From assembly GCA_028673005.1 (NCBI GenBank), contig CM054112.1, positions 26,824,124-26,888,123 on the forward strand: a stretch of 64,000 bases of DNA, given 5' to 3'. This stretch comes from Tanypteryx hageni (lineage: Eukaryota > Arthropoda > Insecta > Odonata > Petaluridae). Below the pieces are notes generated by a model. It saw only the letters and a program-made list of their open reading frames with translations, was not told the origin of the DNA and did no database searches. Below, piece after piece: positions 26,240 through 37,205 of the stretch. Positions within the stretch are counted from its first letter, which is position 1. Each line of letters begins with the position of its first letter. The translations under genes and the position numbers were made by a program.

Positions 26240-27240
26240 GCCACCTCGATACTTGCACCGCGCCATCCTCCACGCCTCCTCTCTCTCCCACGACCATTCC
26301 CTCTGCGCCACTCCACCGGTCGGTCCACCTAACGACACGCACAAAAGACTTCCATCCTTAACTCTCCAAAAAAATGCGAATTTTTCTTCATCCGCTCTCT
26401 CTATCTCTCTCATCCCCTCAAACCCCCTTTCTTCTCTCCCTTCTTTCCCCTTAGCTTTCTCTTCTCTCACTCTTTCTCTCTTCATTCGTCCTTTCCTTTC
26501 CCGCACTTACCTTTCGAAAATTCCACCACTCGGTTGCTCGCCCTTTATTACGGATTATCCTTTCCTCTGTCCATCCCTCTTGCATCTCTCTCTTTTCAAC
26601 CCTCCCCCTCTCTCTCCCATTTTTACATCCCTTCCCCCATCCCTCCCTCCCTCTCTCCCTCCATCCTCTCCCCTTCACCCTTTCTCCCCCTTTCCCCCCC
26701 TTTCTTCTCCACCTCCCACTTTACTCTCTCTTTCTCCTTTCTTGCATTTCTCTCAAGTCCCTCTCCCATCCACCTCTTCTTCCCTACTCCTATCGTCCCA
26801 CACACTTCCCCTCACACTCTCTCCAACTCCCTATCGCCCTCTCCCACTCCCTATCTCACTCCCCCACTCCCTATCTCCCTCTCCCACTTCCTATCTCCCT
26901 CCCCCACTCCCTATTTCCCACTCCCAATCTTCCTCTCCCACTCCCTATCTCCCTCTCCCACTCCCTATCTCCCTCTCCCAATCTCCCTCTTCCACTCCCT
27001 GTCTCCCTCTCCCACTCCCTATTTCCCTCTCCAACTCCCCATCTCCCACTTCCTTTCTCCTTCCTACTTCGGCCTCCTCTCTTCACTTCAACTGCGCTCG
27101 CTCGCTTCCTTTTCTTCTCCACGCCCCTCTTTCGTCCGACCACTCGTCCCCATTCTATCTTTTTTCAAAAATCTCGTTTCGCTCTTCAATTGTCCATTTG
27201 AATCCCCCCTTCCTACCCTCCCCCACGTCGCTCGCTTCGT
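26240..27240 (+). repeat. Kilobase polypyrimidine tract with 20-bp minisatellite
   Basis: About 1 kb of C/T-rich plus strand. Between about 26816 and 27055 a 20-bp unit (ctccctatctccctctccca and variants) is repeated roughly a dozen times with substitutions. The 379-residue plus-strand frame across the tract is Ser/Pro/Leu with the repeat visible in it, so it is not a credible gene. The preceding tract (25436-26010) has the opposite strand bias. Confidence 0.92.
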
Positions 27241-28420
27241 TCTCAAAAAGTAATCGGGTCACGTTTAATAAGACGACAGCAATTAGTTACGCCTTTGTTT
27301 TTTTTCCCCGGAGTGGTAGGACCCTATTTCGCAGTTCTCCTCTCGTCGATTCAAAGTCTAATTGCATCTCGCTGCACCGCGACCGAAAATAAAACCACGA
27401 GAAGGGGTTTAATTGTGCGGCGGCGAATATTCGAGAGGCCGCGGATGCTCGGAAATTATTCCGCGTCTCTTTTTGCGCTTTTCCAATCTCGGAGAGCGTC
27501 CGCGTAAATGGAATAACCCGAAACCGCGATTGATCGAAGGAGTTTTCCTCGTTCGTCTCTTTTCGATCGAGTTCCATCCGAAGATGCGATTGTTTTTACG
27601 GAATACACTACATCGTAAAAATCGACATACAGACACACGTCGCAAAATAAATTTTAATTTTATGTTCTATAGCTCCCTTAAGTTTAAACCTCGCCCATTC
27701 AGCAGCTAAATTTTGAATAAAAATAATTTTCTAAAACTAATCCTAATATAAATTATTTTATATAAATAACATTTCCACTCCATGCTATAATTAAAAATTT
27801 AACGATAAAAAACGATAATTCTTTTTACATAAAATTCCACGATGAATGGAATAACGTCAACGCACGTCACCCCATAAATCCATATATTGCCTATATTCAT
27901 AACCTCCTTTATTTTTTTATTTTCATTGCAAGCGACTCATTCATTCCTCCGGTTGATTACATTGTTACGATGACCGTTTCGAGGGTCTGTCCATCAATAC
28001 AGCAGCGCCTATTGGCTTCTCCATGTCCCCGACCGACCGTGATGACCAGACGTGTACATGACAGCATTGTATCTCACACGGGAAACTGTGTGTAACAGGC
28101 GTAAAAGAAAAAAGACACGTTAAAAAGTCGTGTCATTGAGCAGGATAAAATTGATACACGAAGTATACGAAAACCTAGGCGAATAAATTTACAGATGATT
28201 TTAACAAGTTTAATTTAAATTAAAAATACAAATAATTCGAAGAACAAGCGTAGTTTTCAAAACGAACAACAAATATCAATTCAAAAACCACGACAAATTC
28301 ACTCGGTGCGAACGGAATCGACTCCAATTACTAAATCTAAACAGTATAGCCCTCATAAATTTACGAGCGTATTCATTATAAGAAGTTCACTTTTCCACGC
28401 ATTTTTCTCGATTTTCTTAT
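27241..28420. other. Gene-free; CpG-rich then AT-rich
   Basis: The part from about 27330 to 27600 is CpG-rich with frames open on both strands but no recognisable product. From 27700 to 28400 the DNA is AT-rich. No gene or repeat terminus is seen. Confidence 0.4.
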
Positions 28421-28985
28421 TTCTTTTTTTACCTTTCCCCATTAGTCGCCTCCCTTTTCCTCTCTATCTGCCGTATCTCCGCCCACGTCCTCATAAACCG
28501 CCTCCTTAGTTCCTCCTCCCTCCACCTACTCATCTCCTCCTCGACCATTCCCCCTTTCATCTCCCTCCCTCTCTCACTCGACACGCCTTCCTCCCTGCCT
28601 TTTCCCCCAAAAGCAATCGATAGACCGTGACATTTGCGGACCAAAAGGGGGCACCCTCCGCACACTACACACACAAACACGCCAAAATGACCCGCGGCAA
28701 AAATATAGGACGCTTCGCCCCGTCGCATTTTTTTTTCCGTGGCCTCGTCTCAATATAAAAAAAGCGTCCGACGCGCTGTTAACCGTGTTTTATAAGACGC
28801 CTCTTTATCTCCTTTCACTCTGCCCTCTCTCTCTCTCTCCCTCCCTCTCTCCCTACCTCTCTCTCATCCTCTCTCTCTTCCTCCCTCTCCCCCTCCCTCC
28901 CTCCCCTTCCCCTCTCTCCCTTCCTCCCCCTCTCCCCCCTCTCCCTATCTCTCTCCCCCTCCCTCTCTATCATAACACCTCTCTC
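28421..28985 (+). repeat. Two polypyrimidine tracts separated by unique DNA
   Basis: A C/T-rich block at about 28425-28610 and a second at 28800-28980 rich in (TC)n and ccctcc. Between them lies about 190 bases of mixed sequence including an (AC)n-like run near 28661-28680. Confidence 0.8.
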
Positions 28986-29144
28986 GCTGCAAGAAACTCG
29001 AAAGTTGTCCGAGTGACAACATATAAATACAATTATGTATTGTTTCCACCGTAAAAACGAACGGATTTAAGGGCGTTTCGCATACAGTTTAAAGAATTAA
29101 ATCATCACAGTCGCGGGTTTTGAATTCTCGTCGTTCTAGATATA

Positions 29145-30100
29145 ACAAGTAGTTGGTGCTTGCATGCTGCAAGCATTTCATCTCACACTGATAAACATTA
29201 ATTTTTCAGAGAAATATAACATTATTACAAATATTTTTTTAAATTCAATTCACCTCTGCACCCAATTTCTATCGTTCCTTATTGAACAATATTTGATTAA
29301 AACAATGCCTTAAATTTGCAATTTTAAGAATATTATACTTTATCCAATATAAGGTACTAATTCCACATATTTTTGTCAAATTTTGAAGTTGTAGCAGATA
29401 TAGAAGTGAAATAATATTTATTTATTTGGTTAAATTTTAAAAATTTATTACGTCCGCAATAACACTTTGTTGGAAAATTTCAAATATTTGTTAGTTTTAA
29501 TGCATTAAGCTCTACATAAAGTTAAAATTTCTGCTTCCTAGCTAGCCCCCAAGTACCTAAACATCTATTTGTTTAAACTTTAAGAATTTTTAAAATATCA
29601 ACATTTCTATAATCCTTATTTCGTTTTTACCAAGTCTACCAGTAACAAAAATTTCAGCTTCGTAGCACATTCGGATACACAAAAACCTAAAAATATGTTT
29701 AAACAAATGCAAATTTTTAGCGGTCGCATTGTTGAACTTTTTCAAAATTTCCTCTTTCTATGTATAATTTGCTACAAAATGTTTGAAAATACTCGAACCT
29801 ACTACTTATAGTTTCCAAGATAAAAATTATTCAACTTTAATGTTGAAATGGGGTTAAAACAACCACTAAAAATTAAAAATTTTGACATTTTTGATTTTTA
29901 TAGTTGGTTATGAGCAAAATTCTATATTCCTTCAAAATGTCAGCTTCCTAAACCTATTAGATTAGTCTACACACTGGAATAACTTTTTCCCATGCTAACT
30001 TATAGGATATTTTCGGGGGCTTGTGGACGTGAACAAAGGACACTGTAAGAAAAGGTAACAATAATTCCAAATAGATATTGCGCTCATCTAGCAACACTGA
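29145..30100 (+). repeat. AT-rich dispersed repeat, copy 1
   Basis: This segment aligns by eye over its whole length with 30382-31445. Both begin acaagtagttggtgcttgca, containing a short hairpin (tgcttgca/tgcaagca), and both end near atattgcg-tcatctagcaacac. Inside, phrases such as cagcttcctaa and cagcttcgtagcacattcgg recur, suggesting older internal repetition. No protein is recognisable. The class is unknown. Confidence 0.85.
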
Positions 30101-30320
30101 GAATTTAATTTTTGTAACTTATGAGGAAGTGCCAGAAATTAATTTACAAAAATGGAGCATTCTTTTCTTATGGGAAAAAACGCAACTTTCGGAATTTATG
30201 GAGTCGAACCCATGTCACTTAGGTAAGAAATCTCATTTTATCTGTAAGTTTCTTCATCATATCTACAAAAACTGAAACTTTCAGCTGTCTATCTCTTGTA
30301 GTTTGGGCTGGACATTAGTA

Positions 30321-30381
30321 TCCTCCTATATATATCCTATATATATCCTATATATAATTTATGTTACGTCTATATATAATG
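30321..30381. repeat. TA-rich microsatellite, period about 11 bp
   Basis: Three to four copies of a tcctatatata-type unit followed by further tatata sequence. It lies between the two AT-rich repeat copies and abuts the start of the second. Confidence 0.75.
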
Positions 30382-31445
30382 ACAAGTAGTTGGTGCTTGC
30401 ATTCTGCAAGCATTTCATCTCACCCTGGTAAATTTTAATTTTTCAGAGAGATATAACATTATTAGAAATATTTTTTTAATTCAAAATATTTCACCTCTGT
30501 ACCAATTTATATCTTTCCTTATTGTACAATATTTGATTAAAACGACTTAAATTTGCAATTTTAAGATTATTATACTTTATCCAATGTAAGGTACTAATTC
30601 CACACATTTTTGTCAAATTTGAAGTCGTAGCACATCTAGAAGTGAAATAATATTTATTTAATTGTTTAAATTTTAAAAGTTTAATACGGCCGCAATGACC
30701 CTTTGAAGTCGTAGCACATCTAGAAGTGAAATAATATTTATTTAATTGTTTAAATTTTAAAAGTTTAATATGGCCGCAATAACACTTTGTTGGAGATTTT
30801 CAAATGTTTGTTAGTTTCATTGCACTAAGCTCTACATAACTTTAAAGTTTCAGCTTCCTAGCTTGCCCCGAAGTACCTAAACATTTATCTATTAGTTTAA
30901 ACTTTAAGAATTTTTAACAGCCAAAGAAATTTAAATATCAAAATTTGTATAATCCTTATATCGTTTTTTTAGAAAGTCTACCGGTAAAAAAAATTCAGCT
31001 TCGTAGCACATTCGGAAATACAGAAACTTTAAAAATATGTTTAAACAATTGCAAAGTTTTAGCGGTCGCATTTTTGAACTTTTTCAAATTTTCTATTTTT
31101 CTATATATAATTTACCACAAAATGTTTTCAAAAACTCGAACCTACAATTTATAGTTTCCAAGATAAAAATTATTAAATTTTAATGTTCAAATGGGGTTAA
31201 AACAACCCCTAAAAATTAAAAATTTTGAAATTTTCGATTTTTATAGTTGATTATGAGAAAAATTCTATAATCCTGCAAAATTTCAGCTTCCTAAACCTAT
31301 TAGATTGGTCTACACACTGGAATAACTTTTTCCCCTGCTGACTTATGTGAGATATTCCGGGGTATCTGGAGTCGAACCCAGGACACTGTAAGCAAAATTA
31401 ACAATAATTCCTAATAGATATTGCGGTCATCTAGCAACACCGAAA
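30382..31445 (+). repeat. AT-rich dispersed repeat, copy 2
   Basis: Second copy of the unit at 29145-30100, in direct orientation and diverged by scattered substitutions and small indels. It is about 110 bp longer, mostly because of an internal 84-bp tandem duplication. Near its end (31368-31380) it carries ggagtcgaaccca, the reverse complement of a tRNA B-box-like word. Confidence 0.85.
30621..30785 (+). repeat. 84-bp tandem duplication inside copy 2
   Basis: The unit starts gaagtcgtagcacatctaga at 30621 and repeats at 30705 with almost no differences (an acggcc/atggcc change is visible). Copy 1 has only one such unit (near 29384), so the duplication arose after the copies separated. Confidence 0.88.
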
Positions 31446-32916
31446 ACTCTTTTCCCGCGTAATCCGAGTATTTCCTCCCATTACGTCTTTCGGTTCGATC
31501 AGAAATTCAATATTGGCAAGTTCACAAAGAGCAGACGCTGGAGTAAAACAATAAGCGCTTTTATAAATAAAAACTGCGTAAAAAATAAAGACAATAGCTC
31601 CATCATTATTCACGATCGTTAGAAATATTCTTCCTTCTCCTCTAATGATTAAATTATCCACTCCTCTTTCAATTGTTAAGAAAATACCTATTTGAAAACA
31701 GCACTTTGATGATTGATATTTGAGACCAAAAACAAGGAAAATGCAACATCGTTGACAAAACCACTCGAGAAAAATGATAAAAATTTGTTTTAACTATGAA
31801 ATAAGGAAGGCGTTAGTAATTAACTCGAATTTGATCAAAATTGGATATCTAGCACAAGAGTGTTGGATCTATATCATTAGATTTTGCATTTAAGTAAGCA
31901 ACTTTAGAGTTATTTCGTTGATTTAAATTTCAAGCTTTCAAATGTACATTTCTTGCCGCTGGATAGCTAATGGAACATTAACGTTAGATAATTCATTCTT
32001 ACGCAACTAATTGTAAGAAAATTTACACGAATATCAGTGACATCATGTTTTCATTTGTGTTTGATTATCGACCGCAGTTAAAACGCTCTGTTGGCCATGA
32101 AGGGCGCTTTAAAAGTTGAATTCATCCACAATTTCTATCTTTCCGAGAATTTACCGAGATTCAGAATATTTCATTTTTCCTTAGGAACGTTTTTGAAATT
32201 CTTTTGTTCGACGGTATTGTTTGCGTATTAGGAATTTCCCTAATACTTCATGGGAAGCGTCAATATAACCTCTAGCAACAGCGATGGAGTCTCCTTATAT
32301 GAGATTCTCGCGATAATCGTTATTACGCTACTATTAAATTCTCCTCCGGAGGCATGTCCAAAAAAGGAAGCAATCGATTAAAACCGTATTTTATTACTTC
32401 AGTTTCATAGGCGAAAAAAACCGCTAACCGTAAATCGCGAGAGAATTTTCCTTCTACCCTTCCGTTACAATTTTTTAAGTTACGGGCCACCGTGACGTTG
32501 ATCAAGGTTTCTAGAAACTTAAAAAAAAGGCCGGTTAGCTATAACTTTTAGACTACTGTAAAATAAAAATTACGATGTCCGGGATCGTTATCGTAAATTG
32601 TTCGCAGAAAAATCGGATGAAATAGTAATGCTGTTTGTTTGATTGCTTTAAGGAGATATGGTTCTTGCATGGCGCTGGTAGCAGTGATGGTAGTTGACGA
32701 TGACATTTCATTCATCGTGAACTTCTTTTGCTAAAATTTGACTAATTTTGAAAGTTTAAAACTTGAAAATGTTTTATAGCGGTTTACTTATAGCCGAGAT
32801 GGTTGTTTTAGGAGAATTTTAGTGCAAGTAAAACGCTGAAAATAAAGTAACATAAATTCATAAATTTATTAAAATTATATCCTCTAATTAATCCTAATCA
32901 AAATGTAATAATATAG
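31446..32916. other. Gene-free AT-rich DNA
   Basis: No coding region, RNA gene or repeat terminus is recognised. Short minus-strand frames at 31431-31661 and 32323-32505 have no identifiable domain. Confidence 0.4.
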
Positions 32917-33071
32917 GGAAATAAAACAATACTTGGACAAAAATTCCACTATATTATCGAGAAAACACGACCTAGGTTTCATTGTCTGATGATGACGTTG
33001 TCACGTTGAAACCTAAGTCGTGTTTTCTCGATAATATAGTGGAATTCTCGTCCAAGTATTGTTTTATTTCC
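32917..33071. repeat. Long inverted repeat (fold-back), 65-bp arms
   Basis: The arms are 32917-32981 and 33007-33071, with a 25-base loop. By eye 62 of 65 positions pair. All three differences are transitions, and all three would be G-U wobble pairs in a minus-strand transcript. The loop reads ttgtctgatgatgacgttgt and onward. It could be a fold-back transposon, a MITE with very long ends or a snap-back of another repeat. No target-site duplication is obvious. Confidence 0.93.
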
Positions 33072-35355
33072 TTAACATGGAATTCCACAAAATTAAGGCT
33101 TGCTTTGTGAATTACGTAATAATATAAGTTCATATAATTTTACCATAGTTTTCTCAACAGTTTTCTTAGATTTTTCGTTAATAAAATCCACCAAAATGAC
33201 TCGATTGAATAACATTACTTATCAATGCAAACGCCTGAGCAGCAAAGCAGTCGAGCTCAAATGTGGAAAAAACGTGTGACGTAACAACAGCGGTTGATTT
33301 TTTTCTTTGTTGAACGAGTTGAATAACGCGTTGGTTTCAGACTATTCGCTGCATTTTTTGAGATTACCAAGAACGCCTTTTTAAGAGACGGGAAAAAATT
33401 ATTGTTTAAGCTATACACGTGCCTATGTCACGAGTTCGTATCTCATTTATGACCCATTTATAAATAGAAGTTTGTGAGGTCGCGCGATGAAGTTTCTTAC
33501 TTAAAAAATTGTTCACAAAGGCCTTACAAAAATCCGCAATTTCGGTAATATAAAATCCGTGTTAATTTTCGAATATTCCTTAATTTGTAAAAATGTATAT
33601 GGAAGATAGAAAGAATCCCCTTATATCGTGGTCTAAAAAACGAAGCGATTCAAAAAGAGTAGTTAAAAATTTCGTACCACTGGTCGTATCTTTAATAAAA
33701 GACCGTGCAGTCTAACTGCAATTAATTAACCTCCCGTTTTGGAAGGAAAAAGAGCAAAATAATGCAATCTTTGGAATCCACAAAAAATCAAAATACTGAG
33801 GGATAGTCCCTAATGGAAGATATTTTCTTTGCCGCTCTTCGCAACCCTCGTAAATTCCGGCGCCCTTAACCGCGAATTTGCCAAATAGAACGACGGCGGC
33901 GATAAATTGCAGAAACAAAATAAACAAACTTCCGCGCACCTCATCTTTAAAAATGCAAGGGGAAAATGCGCCGTTGTGTCGATTGTCACGTGACCGGAGC
34001 GACGGCAAAGTAGTTCACATCGTGGATGTCCTTGAAGCGTCCATCTCCCGCAAAGCGCCAGCCGAGAGAGAATCACGTTCACAGCAGACCACAGCCGCCT
34101 CCCCCGCACTCCCCCCTCCCCAAACTATGTCCCCCTCTCTCCCTCCGCTCCGGCACTTACACACGTGCACGGGAAACCTGCTGCCTCCGTCGCCACCCAC
34201 ATGCAATACACACAACGCCGCGCACCACGCCACCGGTAGATGCAATTAAAAATACGTAATATGATATATTGTTAATTGAAAAAATTAACGCCGTTTTTTT
34301 AAAGCGATTAAAATTAAAATCATTGTTGTCCCGCAGTTCACATGGAAAGCTTCAATAGTATGCCCAACGAAATTTTCCTTGGTTGCATATACCACCTCAC
34401 GTTAAATATATTAAACTATGTTATCTATAAACGCTTCTAATGCTAATTTATCGGGCTGGCAATAATGTGCGTCCCAAATATGTTAACTGAATTTCTCAAT
34501 GCTAAATGGATATTTTAACGATCAAAATGAATTTATGGGCTAATTCGGCACGGAATTTGATGAGCTCTAAACTATTCTTTCGACGATTCGTACTTCCAAG
34601 TACCCGGCTCGTATCTCAAATCTTACTTAACTAAAACTGCAGCTTTGCGAAATGTGTACAGTGTGTATATAACTTGTTTGCAAACAAATACGTACCGTCT
34701 AAGATATAATATAGAACTTGCCTTATTGCTTGTACTAAAAAATGATAAAAATGATTAGGTACTGTTCTATTATACCCCCACACTTATACTGGCACTTTTC
34801 CTTTATACTCCTGCAAAAGTTTTCAAATTTTTTCATAATATTTTAAAACCTTACCTAACCTAATCCTCCAACCCAACCCGTGAGGGAGAGTGGGCGTATA
34901 AACACAACCCGACCCCAACAAATGTGAGGATATAAATTATACCGTATAATAGAACAGTGCCAATAATTCTCCTAAGAATACATAAAACAGTTGAGCAAAC
35001 TATAAATGCGTATTTCAGTAACAAAAGAGCCGTGAAAAAATTATCGTGAATTGAAAGCGCGATTCCCACCCTTCCAACACCCTCCGACCTCTCCCCCTCC
35101 TCCTTCGACCTCCGTACCACTTCCGCCAGCATTCCAAAGTCTGTCCGATGGCAGGAGAGGCGCGTTTTCACGTGTTCCGTCGTCAACTTGCGAGGAAGAT
35201 GCTGTCGAGAGCCACGGGTGACGAAACCACTGACTCTAAGCATACGTGCCATACCCGCGAGAATCAAGCGAGGAGAGCTTGAAATCTCCCACGTAACGAA
35301 TAACTTAACGGAATCGCCTCTTAAAAATAACTCGGGAAAGAGCCATCGCGTTAAT
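33072..35355. other. Gene-free DNA
   Basis: AT-rich to about 33700, then a CpG-richer section at about 33820-34230 with C-rich patches, then AT-rich again. Several frames are open in the CpG-rich part on both strands, but no protein family is recognisable. Confidence 0.35.
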
Positions 35356-35359
35356 TCAT

Positions 35360-36150
35360 TCTCCCTCTCTTCCATTCTCATTACCTCTCTATCCCTCACT
35401 TCCTCTCCCTTCCTTCCTTCCTCTTCCCTCCCCTCTCTTCTTTCCTCTCCATCTTCCTCCCATCCTCTCTCTCCCTCTTTCCCTCCACTCCTCTTCCCCA
35501 CCCTTCTCTCTCCATCCCTTCGTCTCTCTCTCTCTCTCCATCTTCCTCCCTTACTCTCTCACCCTCCATTCCTTTTCCCTTCCTCTCTCACTCCCTTCTT
35601 CTTCCCTCCCCTTCTCTCTTCTTTCCTCTGCATCTTCCTCACTTTCGCTCTCCTTCCCTTCCTCTATCTCTTCCTCTTTCCCTCTCTCCCTTCATCTCTC
35701 CATTACCTTCCTCCTTATATCTTCCTTTTTCTAGCTCCGTCTCTCTCCCTCTTCCACCATTACCCCTCCTCCCTTTCTATTCTTACCTCCCTCTCCCACC
35801 CTCTCCCTCCATTGTTCCCTCCCTCTCTTCTCTACAACTCCCTCTCCCTCTCTCAATTTCCCTCGTCTCTCTCCATTTCCTCACTTTTCTCCTTCTCTAA
35901 CTCTTTCTCTACGCAGCGCCTCTCTCCAATTTCGCATAAAAGTATTCCTCCCAAACGTCTTTTACTCACATAAACCATCTCTTGTCGGCGCTTCTCGCTT
36001 CCTCTCTCTCTCTCCCCCTCAAAACTCTCCATCTCCTCCCCCGTCCTTCCTCCACCTTCTTCCTTCTCCTGCGCTTCCCACGGCAACTTCACTGCTAATT
36101 ACCCCTCTTTCACCTCTTCCGCTCTCCCCCTTCCCCTCCCTCTAACTCCT
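35360..36150 (+). repeat. Long polypyrimidine tract
   Basis: About 790 bases of C/T-rich plus strand (tccctc, cttcctcc and (TC)n words). A short mixed gap lies near 35905-35990. The 261-residue plus-strand frame is Ser/Leu/Pro/Phe only and is not credible as a gene. Confidence 0.92.
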
Positions 36151-37104
36151 CGCCTCGCTCGAACACCAAAAGCGGAGGCTAAGGGAAGGGAGATGGCTTC
36201 CTCCTCATTTTCCTCCCTCTTTCCCGCTCCATGTCTGTGACATAACAAATCCACTTTGCCTCGAAAGAGCAGAAAGTCCCTTTGTAATGCACACGACGTT
36301 TCTTTCGGAATTTACATCTCTTATCGGCTTCGTTCGCCTCGCAACTTAAAAGATTCCTGTCCGTGACCTTGGCTGAATCGTAGGACAATTTGAGACTTGA
36401 TCATTCCCGGCAAAATACAAGCGCGAAGACCTGGAATCTATGTCGATCGCAGAAGAACGTTCCGTTTAGCGCCTAACCTTTGTTAATCAGTAACAACTCC
36501 GATCGTGTTTGAAAACGCCGCTTGCTACGTTCTGTTACATAAGCAGACAGATCATTTTCTGTAGCTATTTTAGAATGCTCTCTCTTTGACCTTTAGTTTA
36601 TCCTTTAGTTTCAAGCAAAGTTAGTCATATTATGAATGCCAAAAGAAGTTACATCAATTAATACATCTATTTAACTAAGGTATTCTCAATCTCAGCTGGT
36701 GACACGTATTAATATTATTTAACTATTAGAATCATAATATTACAGAATAAATTAAATGCGCATTTCAACAACAGATTAGTCATTCATGGTGATAATTCGG
36801 CCGCCATAAAGAAAAAATACAAGGTGAATTAAGAAGTTATACAAAATAAAAACGAAATATATTGCGTAACTGAAATGCGATTGGTGTAAACAGGCCTGAC
36901 GAGATGGGGGGCAGTGGAGGTCGCTGCCCCGGGGTCCGAGAACCCTCATGCGGCCCGGACCCGAGGTTTGGGTACTACTATCCTAAAGTCGCTCTATTAG
37001 AAAAATCATCATCTATAAATAATCACTATAAATTTTAATATTTTTTTATTACGTAAGAATTGTTAATAAAATAAGTATAGTGATGTTGTATGCATTTACA
37101 TTGC
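36151..37104. other. Mostly gene-free; GC-rich possible hAT fragment
   Basis: Most of this interval is AT-rich and featureless. At about 36896-36993 there is an abrupt GC-rich fragment with ggggtccgagaaccctcatg and gcggcccggacccgagg. Read on the minus strand its right edge resembles a decayed hAT terminus (tagtacccaaacctcggg). No clean ends or target-site duplication were found. Confidence 0.3.
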
Positions 37105-37205
37105 TGCTCGATGTCGTAATGGCATCCCGGGTTAAATGTAAGAAGGGACTACATAGTCTCAATTTCGCCCTAATAAAGTCGTTTGTCTGTCTGTCTGTCT
37201 GTCTG
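37105..37205 (+). mobile_element. Possible LINE/SINE 3' tail ending in (GTCT)n
   Basis: The block reads cgggttaaatgtaagaaggg, then aatttcgccctaataaagtc, then a pure (TGTC)n run at about 37184-37205. An AATAAA-like word directly before a tetranucleotide tail is typical of 3' ends of insect non-LTR retrotransposons. The microsatellite is certain; the LINE assignment is an inference without any coding support. Confidence 0.4.

Noticed and set aside
26253..27392. 379-residue plus-strand open frame
   Set aside because: It covers a polypyrimidine tract and a 20-bp minisatellite; the product is low-complexity Ser/Pro/Leu with no domain, and the strand lacks stop codons by composition.
32975..33012. 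Hammerhead-ribozyme-like core (ctgatga then gaaac) in the loop of the 32.9-kb inverted repeat
   Set aside because: The spacing between the two core words does not form a proper stem II, and the gaaac is fully paired within the long hairpin stem instead of sitting in a catalytic core.
36896..36993. GC-rich fragment with gcggcccggacccgagg
   Set aside because: It resembles a hAT subterminal region but has no inverted partner and no target duplication, so it is mentioned only as a possible fragment.
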